Assembly (NCBI GenBank): GCA_046156035.1
Contig: JBJXEW010000014.1
Coordinates: forward strand, 78,685 to 142,684
Source: JAEUIX01 sp046156035
GTDB taxonomy: Bacteria > Planctomycetota > Phycisphaerae > Phycisphaerales > UBA1924
Reading direction: 5' to 3'
Length of the DNA: 64,000 nucleotides
Made by a program: the position numbers and the translations under genes. The notes below the pieces were generated by a model, which ran no database searches, had not been told where the DNA came from, and saw only the letters and a program-made list of their open reading frames with translations. Below are positions 52,801-61,220 of the stretch, in pieces. Every line of letters starts with the position of its first letter. Position 1 is the first letter of the stretch.

Positions 52801-54221
52801 TTGCCGCCGAGTTGGGTCGCCAGGTGGCGCTGGCGCATCGCTGGCCGGGCGTTGGCGCCCCGCGGGCCGAGGGCGTGGAGGTGTTCGCGGGGTGGACGAT
52901 CTTGGAACCGGCGATCCGCCCCATGCTCGGCGTCGCGCCCGCAGCGCTCATGATGCGCCACGATGACGGCCGCGTCATGCTTGTGGCCGCCAAGGAGCCC
53001 GACGCGCCGCTGACCGAGGTCTGGAGCGCCCAGCCGGAGGCGGAGGCGACGGAACTGGTCCGGCTGGACAACACCGCGGCCATGCTCTTCATGGACACAC
53101 CCGCGGGCGGTGTGCTGCAACGCATCGAGACCGCCGCGGGCATCGTGGCGTGGCGCACGCGGCCGTTCAACACGCACTTCGAGGGTCCGCCGGGGGGCGG
53201 GGTCATCGCGCCGGGGGCCGCCGGCGGGGCCGTGCAGCCCGAGGGCGGCGCGGGCCGGCCCGTCGATCGCGTGCAGACACCCCTCGAGGGTGTGCGGCGA
53301 GCGACCGAACTGCTGGTGTGCACAGACGACCGCACCCTGGTGCTGGTGGAACGCACCGGGCGCGCCGGGGCCTTTGATGCCGACGCGGGCTCCACGCTCT
53401 GGGCGGCGGGCCTGCCGATCGCGCGGGTCTTTGATTGCGACGTGGCCGGGTCGACGCTGGCGATCGTGGGCGAACGCGACCTGCGCCGGGCGGATGGCTC
53501 CGTCTCCGCCACGGTCCCGGTGCTGCTGGTGGTGGATGCCCGCAGCGGGCGCGTGGTTCATGAGGTCGAGCCGCCCCCGGGTCAGGTTCGCTGGCTCCGG
53601 CTGAGCAACCGTGGCGATCTGGTGCTGGGCTGTGCCCTGGGCTTGTGCGCCATCGATGCCGAGACCGGCCAGGTGCTGTGGGTCAACACCGACCCCCTCG
53701 CCTCCGGCACCCTCCGGGCCTGGGCCCTCGGACAGAGTCTGCTCCTGGTCGCGTCGGATCGCACGCTTTGGAGCGTGTCGTTCACGAGCGGCGTCGCACG
53801 CCCGGTTTCCGCACGCGGCGAGGACGGCGCACGCCTCGAAACCTCGAGTGAGCCTCAGGCCTACGCCGTTGACAATGGGGGGCTGGCGCTCTGCTCACCC
53901 AAGGGCCTCTTCCTGATCGACCGCGACGGCAACATTGTGGGCGGTGATGCCCTCGCGGCCGACGACACGCTCGTGGGTCCGGTGCCCGGCGAGGGGATCG
54001 TGGCCACCATCGACTCCGGGCTCGCGTCGCGGGCGCCCGTCAACGAGATGGGTCTGGTGTACCCCCTGCACCTCATGGAGAGCGGTACCGGGCGGCTGCT
54101 CTCCAGCACGCCCCTCCTTCTGGGCGAGCCGCCAGCACGGTTGAGCCTGATGCCGGGCCGTATCGCGCTCACGGCCGGTCGCACCACGCTGGTGTATCGC
54201 GCGCCGCAGGCGCAGCCCTGA
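49806..54221 (+). CDS. giant secreted PQQ-binding-like beta-propeller protein
   Basis: About 1471-residue exported protein. A signal peptide (LRTALVGTALCLALIVGPALAQ) begins it. Two beta-propeller-like regions of PQQ/Trp-docking type are visible: residues about 280-700 (for example RLTLMPRWQVEAGRLLGLEG, GASGKVRWTRWSGQ, LVGGGVSWRLDDQRLG) and about 1110-1460 (GIVAWRTRPFN, DADAGSTLWAAGLPIARV, DAETGQVLWVNTDPLASG, GQSLLLVASDRTLWSV). Between them is an alpha-helical region with TPR-like phrases (about 700-1030). No catalytic residues of quinoprotein dehydrogenases are evident, so it is probably a scaffold or binding protein. The TTG at 49806 is uncertain, since GGGGAGG lies 24 nt upstream. Confidence 0.8.
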   Translation: MKNPVASPLRTALVGTALCLALIVGPALAQPAGGLENPVFVNESLAAGEALARARENLASGNIDQAVRLVQRVLDDDAAGAGGIVQSTSDATLYVPIREAVHRFLLADAALLERYRASQERQANEDLRAGRFVLVERGRLLTRAGALAALRVAGEQVEASQFWAAWHTLLQLEAHPDCVAGGPPQPDAARADSATANAARRAAELAVQVARYLDSPVVSRHALAWAQRAGFNQTEVHAVRGPHGPAVVSPLGAQGEAALDGLVSRPVASVQFGRRDSSEVLRPGARANNPEFLPPSGRDLRTMPALSGDTVVLSSPRGIFAFDRLTLMPRWQVEAGRLLGLEGEPDEPDAGQGRGRMNFRTWEDVASVAVRGPWVVATASGDSRDEEQDLVAAIDGASGKVRWTRWSGQIDPQLARARVRGPIALEGDLAVVSFRKELRERRLGAALYLAGISLEDGSTRWTSLVGSIGALPFQRSSPVTDGGLIVDGVYLRSDRMGLLAAYIAGTGRPLWVRRFTGEAADAGQSASSWQTQIPVILNGRAIVLTPDRRQVVAVDLVGGGVSWRLDDQRLGTPAYLLGAGETLALVGEDAVVLLNAADPRAAAPVVATFDPPGIRGRVVVAGRRLLVPLAAGVAAVDPRLPASERGSAALPAFTPIDDSGSLVADGGQLLVADDSRLHNYLSWEAGDRLLTDRIESSPRDASAAIALAEFAYRAGRNERVLFAADAAVAAIRSGALSAADLAETVEPDRRRLLAALRRMIATTLRDASGATEEAGGPEAIGVLPPALLMGVLERYGAMARTSEETVAHRLYLGRAHERAARFGDAVAAYQGVLASADLSAAMWQGERLGVRADAQATRRLEALVAARGRSVYADVEREFAAALGAVPPAAGPGEIEQLARRYPVAVGTPGLWLRIALLYSASERPRAAARALEIGLQTAQHIPDPLPVVVGELAGELVMNLTGRSLFAAAAETLSEVQARFPAVQLARTGGVPIDTQALAAELGRQVALAHRWPGVGAPRAEGVEVFAGWTILEPAIRPMLGVAPAALMMRHDDGRVMLVAAKEPDAPLTEVWSAQPEAEATELVRLDNTAAMLFMDTPAGGVLQRIETAAGIVAWRTRPFNTHFEGPPGGGVIAPGAAGGAVQPEGGAGRPVDRVQTPLEGVRRATELLVCTDDRTLVLVERTGRAGAFDADAGSTLWAAGLPIARVFDCDVAGSTLAIVGERDLRRADGSVSATVPVLLVVDARSGRVVHEVEPPPGQVRWLRLSNRGDLVLGCALGLCAIDAETGQVLWVNTDPLASGTLRAWALGQSLLLVASDRTLWSVSFTSGVARPVSARGEDGARLETSSEPQAYAVDNGGLALCSPKGLFLIDRDGNIVGGDALAADDTLVGPVPGEGIVATIDSGLASRAPVNEMGLVYPLHLMESGTGRLLSSTPLLLGEPPARLSLMPGRIALTAGRTTLVYRAPQAQP

Positions 54222-54255
54222 CGGTGTGCGCCGCGGCCGCACGTCGCTCAGCACC

Positions 54256-55026
54256 CTACGCCCGGACGAACACGCCGCGCAGGTGCCGGCACCCGGATCG
54301 GCGCGGGTCCGGGCACTCCACCACGGCCGCGTCGCTGTTCATGGCGGTCAGGCCCGCCGCGTTCGTTGCCGCCAGCAACTCCTCGGCCGTGAGCGGGTAC
54401 GGGGGTGAGACGAGATCGTCCAGCGAGGTCTGCTCGTCTCTGGCGCGGCAGGTGGCCAGCAGCACGCCCCGTGGGGCCATGAGCGCCTCCAAAGAACGGG
54501 CGGCTTGCGTGCGCAGCGCCGGCGGAATGGACTGGAGCGTGTACGCCTCGATCACCAGGTCAAAGCGCCGCACCAGGCGGGGGTGCGGGTTCAGCAGGTC
54601 GGCGGTGATGAACCGTTCGGCGTGGCCCGGGTGCCGACGCGCCGCCCAGCGCACCGCGGTCGGTGAGATGTCGAACCCCAGCACGTCGTAGCCGCGCTCG
54701 GCAAGTTCGATGAGGTCGTCTCCAAGCCCGCAGCCGACGACGACCGCGCGGCAACCCGGGCGCACCAGCACCGGGGCGTGCGCGTTCAGCCACTCCACCA
54801 CGATCGGGCAGGCGTGGCAATCGGCCCAGGGCACACGCCCGGGGTCGCCGTTGGCGCTGCAGTAGATGGACTCGTAGAACTCCGCGGCGTGCTCGGCATC
54901 CGGGCCCGCGTTGAAGCGGGCGCAGTTGGAGGATGACGCCGCCGGGCCCGCCGGGCTCGGCCCCGCGGACATGTCGGTGTCATCAACTCTCAGGTTTGTG
55001 GACGAGAAGACGGGCTCGGTCGCCAT
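54256..55026 (-). CDS. class I SAM-dependent methyltransferase
   Basis: 256-residue methyltransferase with a Rossmann fold. Motif I is CRAVVVGCGLGDDLIELAERGY, followed by VLGFDISPTAVRWAARRHPG (acidic residue of strand beta2), then FDLVIEAYTLQSIPP (motif IV region) and a late APRGVLLATC strand. The N-terminal part contains WADCHACPIVVEWLNAHAP. The shape resembles the TPMT/ubiE-like group often called thiopurine methyltransferase-like, but the substrate is unknown. ATG 55026 is supported by AGGAG 7 nt upstream; the frame is open further upstream without similarity. It lies between two secreted proteins and is convergent with the PQQ protein gene. Confidence 0.88.
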   Translation of the reverse strand: MATEPVFSSTNLRVDDTDMSAGPSPAGPAASSSNCARFNAGPDAEHAAEFYESIYCSANGDPGRVPWADCHACPIVVEWLNAHAPVLVRPGCRAVVVGCGLGDDLIELAERGYDVLGFDISPTAVRWAARRHPGHAERFITADLLNPHPRLVRRFDLVIEAYTLQSIPPALRTQAARSLEALMAPRGVLLATCRARDEQTSLDDLVSPPYPLTAEELLAATNAAGLTAMNSDAAVVECPDPRRSGCRHLRGVFVRA

Positions 55027-55300
55027 CGCAACGCTCCTGTCGCGGAAGCAGAACCGCACACACGCCTCGTGATCGAGGTATAACGCACCCCGAGAGGCGC
55101 GTGCCACGAACATGCGAGGCCGCCTACAGACTACCCGATTTCACCCCTATGTGTGAGGGTTTTCCCTCGTGTATGCAAAAATAAGCATTCCAACCTATGG
55201 CCGGCGGACGCGTTCGCATTCGATTCGTATGGCGGCGAGCCACCCTTGCGGAGGTCGGGCCGCACCCTGCCGCTCCCGCTGCGAGCCCGGCGGGCCGACT

Positions 55301-58300
55301 TCACATGCACGGGTTCACCGCGAAGTACGCCGTGATAAAGTCGCCGAGTTGGTCGGGGTTGGGCTCGCCGCAGCCGGGAACGAAGTTGGCCTTGTAACCC
55401 CGGTCGTAGGGTGCCACGTTCGCCGGGCAGGGGATGGCGTAGCCGTCCGGTCCGGCCGGGTGCGGCACGGTGTAATAGTCCGTGATGAAGTCGCCCAGGT
55501 CGTCGGGGTTGAGGGAACCGTCTCGGTTGTAGTCTGTGAAGGGGCGCGCCAGCGCACGGATGACCGTGGCCGCGCCCGTGCCGGGCGTGATGGCCCCTTG
55601 CACGGCCACACGGCCGAGTTCGGGGTCGTACGTGAACGCGGCATCGATGCTGTTCACCTGCACGTTGCACACCGTGGAGTGTGACGCCACGCGCACGACC
55701 GTATCAAAGTTCGCCTCGTTGCCCGAGTTGTTGATGATCGTGTGGGTCGGCCCGTAGTAGCCGGATTCATCGATGATGATGTCCACGCTGTGGGAACGCT
55801 CCGGCGCGGCGGGGTCGTTGCCCAGCCGCACGTTGCGGAACGTCATGCTGGGCCACCCCGTGGGGAGTTTGGGCCTGATGCGCAGCGTGTTGGTCTGCGC
55901 ATCGGGCCGGTAGTCCAGGAACATCATGAGCGCGTCAACGTAGAACGACATGCTCTCCCAGGCGTTGGGCCAGGCCGTCTGCAGGCGGAACTCGCTCTGA
56001 CCCGGGTACATGAGCGCATCAAACGGCGCCATCTGCTCGGCACCGAAGCCCATGGGCCCGTTGAAATTCTTGGTCAGGTCGATGCGGTACTTGTGGTTGT
56101 CGATGTCGCCCTTGTCGGCGGTGAACTCGTTGCGCATGGCGTAGTAGCCGCCGTACCACAGGGTGCTGAGGAACCACGGGCTGTTCACCTTCTTGTTGTT
56201 CTGCGGGCCGTTCCAGTAGCCGTCGCCGTGGTAGCGGTCGAGCAGGTCGGTCCACCCGCTCTGGGCCACGCCCGGCGTGCTCGCAAAGTTCACCAGCGGC
56301 TTGGTCTGGCCGAAGCGGTCCTGGGCCACGCCGTTGATGCGGTTCACCAGCAGCGCAGCGCGGCTGTCGTTGGCGGGGATCACGTCAAACGGGTACGTCA
56401 CGCCCAGATGGCTGATGTCGGTGTTCTCGCCGTTCCAGTCGATGCGGCCGTTCACGCCGCTCGTAAACGTGCTGTCCAGACTCTGCCAGCGGCCCAGGTC
56501 GCCGTTGTAGCCCAGGCGCAGGGCGACTTGATACAGGTCGCGCACGCCGCGCACGATGTTGGCGTTGGAGAAGAGGTGCACGTCGTTGGAATCTTCCCAG
56601 ATGTTGTTGGAGAACATGAGGTTGACACCGCTCTGGAAGTTGAGTCGGGCGGGCTCGTTGATGCTCGTGCGCGTCATGGCGATGCCCGCGTCGAAACTCA
56701 TCACGTAGTTGGTGATGAGCAAGGGCGTGTCGTTGGTGATGTCGTGGTGATACTTCACCAACCAGGGAACCACCGCGGTCTCGTCCACCTGCGCCGCGAA
56801 CCACACCACGTGCCCGTCGGTCGTGTACTTCTGCTTCCAGAAGCCCTTGCGCGGGCCCACATCGCCCCAGTTCTCAAAGTCGCGATACGCCACATCGCGC
56901 AGCCAATCGAGCACACCCTTGGCTTCATCGAAGTGCCCGGTCCGGGCCAGCGTCACGCCCGCCCACGCCGCGTCCCGCGGCCACACGTAGTAGTACGCCC
57001 CGTTGTGATATCCCGCCACCACGCCGCCGCCCTTGCGGTCGATGTGCAGGGCCGTGCCGAGCAGGCCGCGCTTGAAGAGGTTGTCGTAGGAATCGTCCGG
57101 GAAGTCGATCGTGGTGCCTGTGGCCAGCCAGTTGGCCCAGTACGCCGCCGTGGCGTTCTGGAGGGCAAGGCCGGAGTTGCTCATGAACCAGTCGATGAGC
57201 GGAGCCTGGTGGAAGTTGTACGTGCCCGTCGCCGCGGCAAAGTTGTCGAAGCCGCCCGTGATCGCGAAGTTGAACTCCACCGGCACGCCGGGTTCCAGGG
57301 TCACCTGCTGGCCCACCCAGCCCTGACCCACATCGCCCGACGTGTCGCTCCAGAAATCGGCCGCAGGAATGCCCCCGGCCGCGCCGACCGCGGGCGACCG
57401 CTTCATCGTCGCGGCGAGGTACACCGACACGTTCTTGGGATAGTCGATGCCGTCGGAGCGGGGGTTGTACTCGCCGCGGCTCAGGGCGGAGCCGCCCGCG
57501 TTGTCGTAGGCGATGATGGTGCCGCGTGAGGCATCGGTGTACATGGAATCGAACCCATCGCCACCGTTGATGGCCGGGTCCATGTAGAGGTAGACGTTCA
57601 CCGTCTTGGTGGAGGGTCCGTTGTTGGTGAGGACCAGGCGTTTGACGAGGATGCCGCGCAGGGGTGTGCCGCCGTTGGTGGGGTAGGTCACGCCGTCGGG
57701 GGCGAAGTCGGTCTGCTCGATGTGGAGGTTGTTGCCATTGCGGACAAGGTTCTGGGTGGTGCGAACGATGTTGGTGTCGCCCAACCACGATTGCGAGACG
57801 TTGGCGAAGTCTGTGCCGGTCTGGTTGCTGAGCCAACTGGTCACGCCGTCGGCACGCACGCCGATCATCATGGTGTTGAGGTGCATCTGGCCGCGCCCGG
57901 ATGTGCCGGGCGGGAAGGTGTCGATGCCGTCGGCATACCCCTCGTTCTTGGTGCCCACGCCGAAGGCGCCGCCGGCGCCGGGGTAGTAGAGGTCCCACCA
58001 CGAGCCGTTCTGGTCGTACATCGCGTTGATGTACCCGTTCCCTGCCATGGCCTCTTCTTTCCAGAAGTGGACGGGCGGGTACCCCACGCCCTCGCTGCCC
58101 ACAAAGGCCGAGCCCTGGCCGGGCCACGCGAGTTTGTTGGCGAACGAGATTGCGGGGGCACCGTTGGATGTGCTCGCGCCGTCGTTGAAGAACTGGCTCG
58201 CTGCGCCCTGCGCATCGTTCCACCGGCTCATCTTGTAGCGGATGTTCTGGGCGTAGCCGCGCGTGCTGGCTGGCAACGTGGCCACCCACCAGTCACGCAC

Positions 58301-58666
58301 GCCAGGGTTGGTGTTGAAGTCATTGGCGACGAACGACACTTGCCCACCCGCGCTCGTGAGTGCCTGCGTGCTGCCCGACCCCACACCCAGCGAGCCCTGC
58401 GGCTCGCTCCCGTCCTTGGTGTAGTACAGGGCGACACGGTCGTAGCCGAACTGGCAGCACACCTTGAAGTAGATGCGCACGCTCTCACCCTCGCGCGGCA
58501 GCGCGGGGAATCGCTCCGTCGTCGCACCCGCGAAGGGGTTGGCGGGGCTCACGCCGCCGCCGGGCAGGCCACCCGCGGGGTTGTGCGTGATCGTCGGTGT
58601 CTGGGCAACGGCCGAGAGACAGAACGCGACGGCGGCGGTCGCCGCGACAAGTGTGTTCAAACGCAT
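55301..58666 (-). CDS. secreted GH15-like glucosidase with dockerin-like tail
   Basis: 1121-residue exported enzyme. A signal peptide (about 1-22) is followed by an N-terminal beta-sandwich of unknown type (about 25-300) and a glucodextranase-like region. The (alpha/alpha)6 barrel of GH15 then shows VWPRDAAWAGVTLARTG, KGVLDWLRDV, WFAAQVDETAVVPWL and GENTDISHLGV. Catalytic Glu residues are expected near these but were not assigned with confidence. A C-terminal domain ends with DYNRDGSLNPDDLGDFITDYY and a second PNPDQLGDFITAYF copy, a calcium-binding dockerin-like repeat typical of Phycisphaerae. The likely substrate is an alpha-glucan, as for the amylase. ATG 58666 follows GAGGA by 9 nt. Confidence 0.85.
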   Translation of the reverse strand: MRLNTLVAATAAVAFCLSAVAQTPTITHNPAGGLPGGGVSPANPFAGATTERFPALPREGESVRIYFKVCCQFGYDRVALYYTKDGSEPQGSLGVGSGSTQALTSAGGQVSFVANDFNTNPGVRDWWVATLPASTRGYAQNIRYKMSRWNDAQGAASQFFNDGASTSNGAPAISFANKLAWPGQGSAFVGSEGVGYPPVHFWKEEAMAGNGYINAMYDQNGSWWDLYYPGAGGAFGVGTKNEGYADGIDTFPPGTSGRGQMHLNTMMIGVRADGVTSWLSNQTGTDFANVSQSWLGDTNIVRTTQNLVRNGNNLHIEQTDFAPDGVTYPTNGGTPLRGILVKRLVLTNNGPSTKTVNVYLYMDPAINGGDGFDSMYTDASRGTIIAYDNAGGSALSRGEYNPRSDGIDYPKNVSVYLAATMKRSPAVGAAGGIPAADFWSDTSGDVGQGWVGQQVTLEPGVPVEFNFAITGGFDNFAAATGTYNFHQAPLIDWFMSNSGLALQNATAAYWANWLATGTTIDFPDDSYDNLFKRGLLGTALHIDRKGGGVVAGYHNGAYYYVWPRDAAWAGVTLARTGHFDEAKGVLDWLRDVAYRDFENWGDVGPRKGFWKQKYTTDGHVVWFAAQVDETAVVPWLVKYHHDITNDTPLLITNYVMSFDAGIAMTRTSINEPARLNFQSGVNLMFSNNIWEDSNDVHLFSNANIVRGVRDLYQVALRLGYNGDLGRWQSLDSTFTSGVNGRIDWNGENTDISHLGVTYPFDVIPANDSRAALLVNRINGVAQDRFGQTKPLVNFASTPGVAQSGWTDLLDRYHGDGYWNGPQNNKKVNSPWFLSTLWYGGYYAMRNEFTADKGDIDNHKYRIDLTKNFNGPMGFGAEQMAPFDALMYPGQSEFRLQTAWPNAWESMSFYVDALMMFLDYRPDAQTNTLRIRPKLPTGWPSMTFRNVRLGNDPAAPERSHSVDIIIDESGYYGPTHTIINNSGNEANFDTVVRVASHSTVCNVQVNSIDAAFTYDPELGRVAVQGAITPGTGAATVIRALARPFTDYNRDGSLNPDDLGDFITDYYTVPHPAGPDGYAIPCPANVAPYDRGYKANFVPGCGEPNPDQLGDFITAYFAVNPCM

Positions 58667-59005
58667 CGGGATGGTCCTCGCTACACACCAGCCGCCGCGT
58701 GGGTGGGCCGGTAGGCCCCACGCCAAAGGAAAAGCCTCTTGGACGGGCTGGAAATCGGCTCAATTATGACTCCGGACGCGGAACGGTCCAGCGTCTATGG
58801 CCAGAATCTCAGCAGAAACCCTCGCCCAGCGCGGTTTCCGGGGCCATCCCATCGCCATCCGTACGCTTGACAGGGCGGTTGAAACGGCGGGGTTACCCGG
58901 GCCGAATGCGGAACCACCCGCCCGCCCCTCGGAAGAATTGGGTGCTGCTGTGCCTGTGGCGGGCGGTGTGGCCGGTGGTGCGAGTGCCTTGTCAAGGAGT
59001 TCCCA
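58667..59005. other. divergent intergenic region, no gene supported
   Basis: 339 nt between the GH15-like gene and the TPR gene. A 70-codon open frame (58797-59009) has no recognisable protein. No clear promoter pair, repeat or RNA structure was seen. AAGGAG at 58994-58999 is the TPR gene's ribosome-binding site. Confidence 0.5.
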
Positions 59006-60085
59006 GTGACGATTTGTAGCGTGTGGCCTTTGGCCGTGGTTTGTGGTGTGTGCGCGCTGGGTGATGCCCCGAGCGCGGCGCAGGCCACGGGGGTGCAGGC
59101 GGGCAGCGAGGGCGCGATGCCGCTGGTCGAGGCGATCCGCCTGTTCACCACGATCAACGTGAGGATGTCGCCCGAGCAGAGCGCCGCGGCTGAGCGGGCA
59201 ATCACCAGCGCCGAGGCGACGCATGGCACGGAGGCATCCTGGCAGTTTGCCCGCGCCATGGTGCTGCGCCGTGCCGGCGACGGCAAGGCCGCGCGCGAGA
59301 TGATGGACCGCGTTGTCAAGGCCGAGCCAGCGGTGGCCGACCATCAGTTCTGGCTGGGCACGCTCTGCTTTGAAACGATCAATGATGCCGGCTTGTTCGA
59401 GAAGATGGGCCAGTCCAACAAGGGCAAGGCCGCGTTCGAGAAGGCCCTGCAACTGGACCCGGCCCATGTCCCGGCACGCTTCGCCCTCTTCCAGTTCTAC
59501 GCGAACGCGCCGGGCATCGCCGGTGGCAGCACGGCCAAGGCCAAGGCGCTCGCGGAGGAGTTGCTCGCGTTGCCCGAGGGCAAGGGCGAGTTCAACGGGC
59601 ACTTGTGCCTGGCCCAACTCGCGGCCAAGGAGGAATCGTGGGACGAGATGGCACGCCAGTACGCCCTGGCCGAGGCACTTCCTCCCGCGGGCGAGGGCAC
59701 CGGCCCGCTGGTGGCGATCCGCGGCCACGCACGCACGCTCCTGAGCATCAAGAAGGACCCCGCCGCGGCCCTAGTGCAGGTCGAGCGCGGCGTGCCCCTT
59801 GCCGACAGCACCGAGGCTCAACTCTGGTTCATCAAGGGTCAGGCCCACCAGCAACTCAAGCAGATGGATGCCGCGGCTGAGGCGTTTGTGAAGGCGGTGG
59901 ACGTCAACCCCGCGAGCGCGCCCAGTTCGCTCTTCGGGCTGGCGGAGTGCCTGGAGGCGACGGGGAAGTTCAAGGACGCGGCGGAGCGCTACGCCCAGTT
60001 TGCGAAACTGTTCCCCAAGGATGAGCGGGCGGGGCAGGCGGGGGACGGGGTGAAGAGGTGCGAAAAGAAGGTGCCGAGCCGCTAG
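59006..60085 (+). CDS. TPR repeat protein, GTG start
   Basis: 359-residue protein with tetratricopeptide-like helix pairs (for example SWQFARAMVLRRAGDGKAAREM, KAAFEKALQLDPAHVPARFAL, AQLWFIKGQAHQQLKQMDAAAEAFVKAVDVNPASAP and LFGLAECLEATGKFKDAAERYAQFAKLFPKDE). It is probably exported, because a hydrophobic N-terminal segment (about residues 3-25, ending QATG or AAQA) resembles a signal peptide. The GTG at 59006 lies 7 nt after AAGGAG, and no ATG precedes it in frame. It may organise protein complexes in the periplasm or at the surface. Function unknown. Confidence 0.82.
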   Translation: MTICSVWPLAVVCGVCALGDAPSAAQATGVQAGSEGAMPLVEAIRLFTTINVRMSPEQSAAAERAITSAEATHGTEASWQFARAMVLRRAGDGKAAREMMDRVVKAEPAVADHQFWLGTLCFETINDAGLFEKMGQSNKGKAAFEKALQLDPAHVPARFALFQFYANAPGIAGGSTAKAKALAEELLALPEGKGEFNGHLCLAQLAAKEESWDEMARQYALAEALPPAGEGTGPLVAIRGHARTLLSIKKDPAAALVQVERGVPLADSTEAQLWFIKGQAHQQLKQMDAAAEAFVKAVDVNPASAPSSLFGLAECLEATGKFKDAAERYAQFAKLFPKDERAGQAGDGVKRCEKKVPSR

Positions 60086-60158
60086 CACCGCGGTGGAGCG
60101 AGTGGCGGGCGGCCCCGGGTTGAACCCGCACGTCGACGCTGAAAAGCCAAACAAAGCC

Positions 60159-60187
60159 TTGACACACGGGCGGTTGTCGTGCATACT
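60159..60187 (+). promoter_or_regulatory. sigma70-type promoter, TTGACA - 17 nt - CATACT
   Basis: Perfect -35 TTGACA at 60159-60164, 17-nt spacer and -10 CATACT at 60182-60187, preceded by an A-rich tract. It lies about 100 nt upstream of the small gene at 60289. It has the same hexamers and spacer as the HU-like gene's promoter at 20558. Confidence 0.7.
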
Positions 60188-60288
60188 GTCTGCTGGCACG
60201 GATGCCCACGAGTGTGGCGCACGGTGGCGCATGAGTCGATACTCACCGGCGAGGTGTTGGTACTCGTCAGCGATCTTGGAGGCAACCG

Positions 60289-60540
60289 ATGCAATCCGAT
60301 GAAGCATCGCCCACGCTGAACTGGAAGGCGTTCTGCGTCTATCGTGCGAAGCGCAGGCAGCACGATGGCGGCACGCCGTGGATCGCGGTCTTGGCCGGGG
60401 AGGTGGTCGGGCAGTTCCTCAGCAAAGACGCTGCCGAGGACGCGCTGTTCGATCTGCGGCCGAATCTGCGCGACTGCGCCGTGTATCACTGGAGCGAGGA
60501 GCCCGCCGAAGTCGTGCTCTGCTACACGACGGTGGGCTGA
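60289..60540 (+). CDS. small hypothetical protein, 83 residues
   Basis: Unrecognised small soluble protein (starts MQSDEASPTLNWKAFCVYRA), about 30 percent charged. There is no membrane segment or signal peptide. The ATG is 6 nt after GGAGG (60278-60282) and follows the promoter at 60159. The next gene, a retropepsin-like protein, begins 30 nt downstream in the same direction, so the two are probably co-expressed. A paired function (for example substrate, regulator or inhibitor of the protease-like protein) is possible but has no direct support. Confidence 0.72.
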   Translation: MQSDEASPTLNWKAFCVYRAKRRQHDGGTPWIAVLAGEVVGQFLSKDAAEDALFDLRPNLRDCAVYHWSEEPAEVVLCYTTVG

Positions 60541-60570
60541 CCGCCGGTTCGGGCGTTGACGGGAGAAGCG

Positions 60571-61158
60571 ATGCCCGTGTCGGTGATCCACGCGATCTGC
60601 ACGTATCAGGATATTGATGCACCGGGCACGCTCACGGGCCGACGGCGCGTGCTCGAGAGGGCAACGCTGTGCGCTCGGTTGGTCCACCCGATCACCGGCT
60701 TCAAGCACCCGCAGCGGTTCACTGCCACGATCGACACGGGCGCGACACGGACCATCATCCCTTACTCAGCGCTGGCGGACTTTCGGGAGCGTTCGCCCGC
60801 GGCGTTGGTTGAGGGACTGCCGGGCCAGTTCACCTTGGCCGATGGCTCCCGGGTGCCCAACGTGCCGGCCGTGGAGGTGGCCTTTGAGTTCGAGGGGTAT
60901 GCCACCGGCGACATGCACACAGGTCCGGGGCACAAGCACGCCGAACCCGTGCCCATGCACGGGCGGCGGCCCGACGGCACCCGGCGATCCTTCCGCTGCT
61001 ACGCCCTCGAACACCCTGAGGTCCATCGCAACCAGCACGAGGAGCCGATCCGCTTCAATCGGGTCATCATCGGGCTGGATCTTCTCAGCACATGGGATGT
61101 GCGTTTGAACGGGCCGGCGGGCGTGTTCACCATCGCGATCGATCCTGATCTGGTGTGA
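60571..61158 (+). CDS. retropepsin-like aspartyl protease-fold protein
   Basis: 195-residue protein with the hallmark of single-domain retroviral-type aspartic proteases: FTATIDTGATRTIIPYSAL, with catalytic Asp55 in DTG. LADGSRVPNVPAVEVAFEFEG follows (strand and flap-like region), and a C-terminal RVIIGLDLLSTWDVRLN, the usual ILGxDxL block. A dimer would be needed for activity. No signal peptide is seen, so it is probably cytoplasmic. ATG 60571 follows GGGAGAAGCG. Related DTG proteins in bacteria are often of unknown role. The 30-nt gap suggests an operon with the upstream 83-residue protein. Confidence 0.78.
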   Translation: MPVSVIHAICTYQDIDAPGTLTGRRRVLERATLCARLVHPITGFKHPQRFTATIDTGATRTIIPYSALADFRERSPAALVEGLPGQFTLADGSRVPNVPAVEVAFEFEGYATGDMHTGPGHKHAEPVPMHGRRPDGTRRSFRCYALEHPEVHRNQHEEPIRFNRVIIGLDLLSTWDVRLNGPAGVFTIAIDPDLV

Positions 61159-61220
61159 CGGAGCGTGTTGCCGCCAGCCGCGGTGCCGGGGAATGCGTGG
61201 GTGCCGCAGAACGGCGTGGT

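Noticed and set aside
55155..55168. GAGGG-TTTT-CCCTC hairpin downstream of the GH15-like gene
   Set aside because: Only 5 bp and no U-tract on the relevant strand; not called a terminator.
55742..57529. Plus-strand open frame of 595 codons opposite the GH15-like gene
   Set aside because: Antisense shadow with Val/His/Arg/Gly bias; GH15 motifs lie on the minus strand.
58797..59009. 70-codon open frame upstream of the TPR gene
   Set aside because: No ribosome-binding site or similarity; runs into the TPR gene start.
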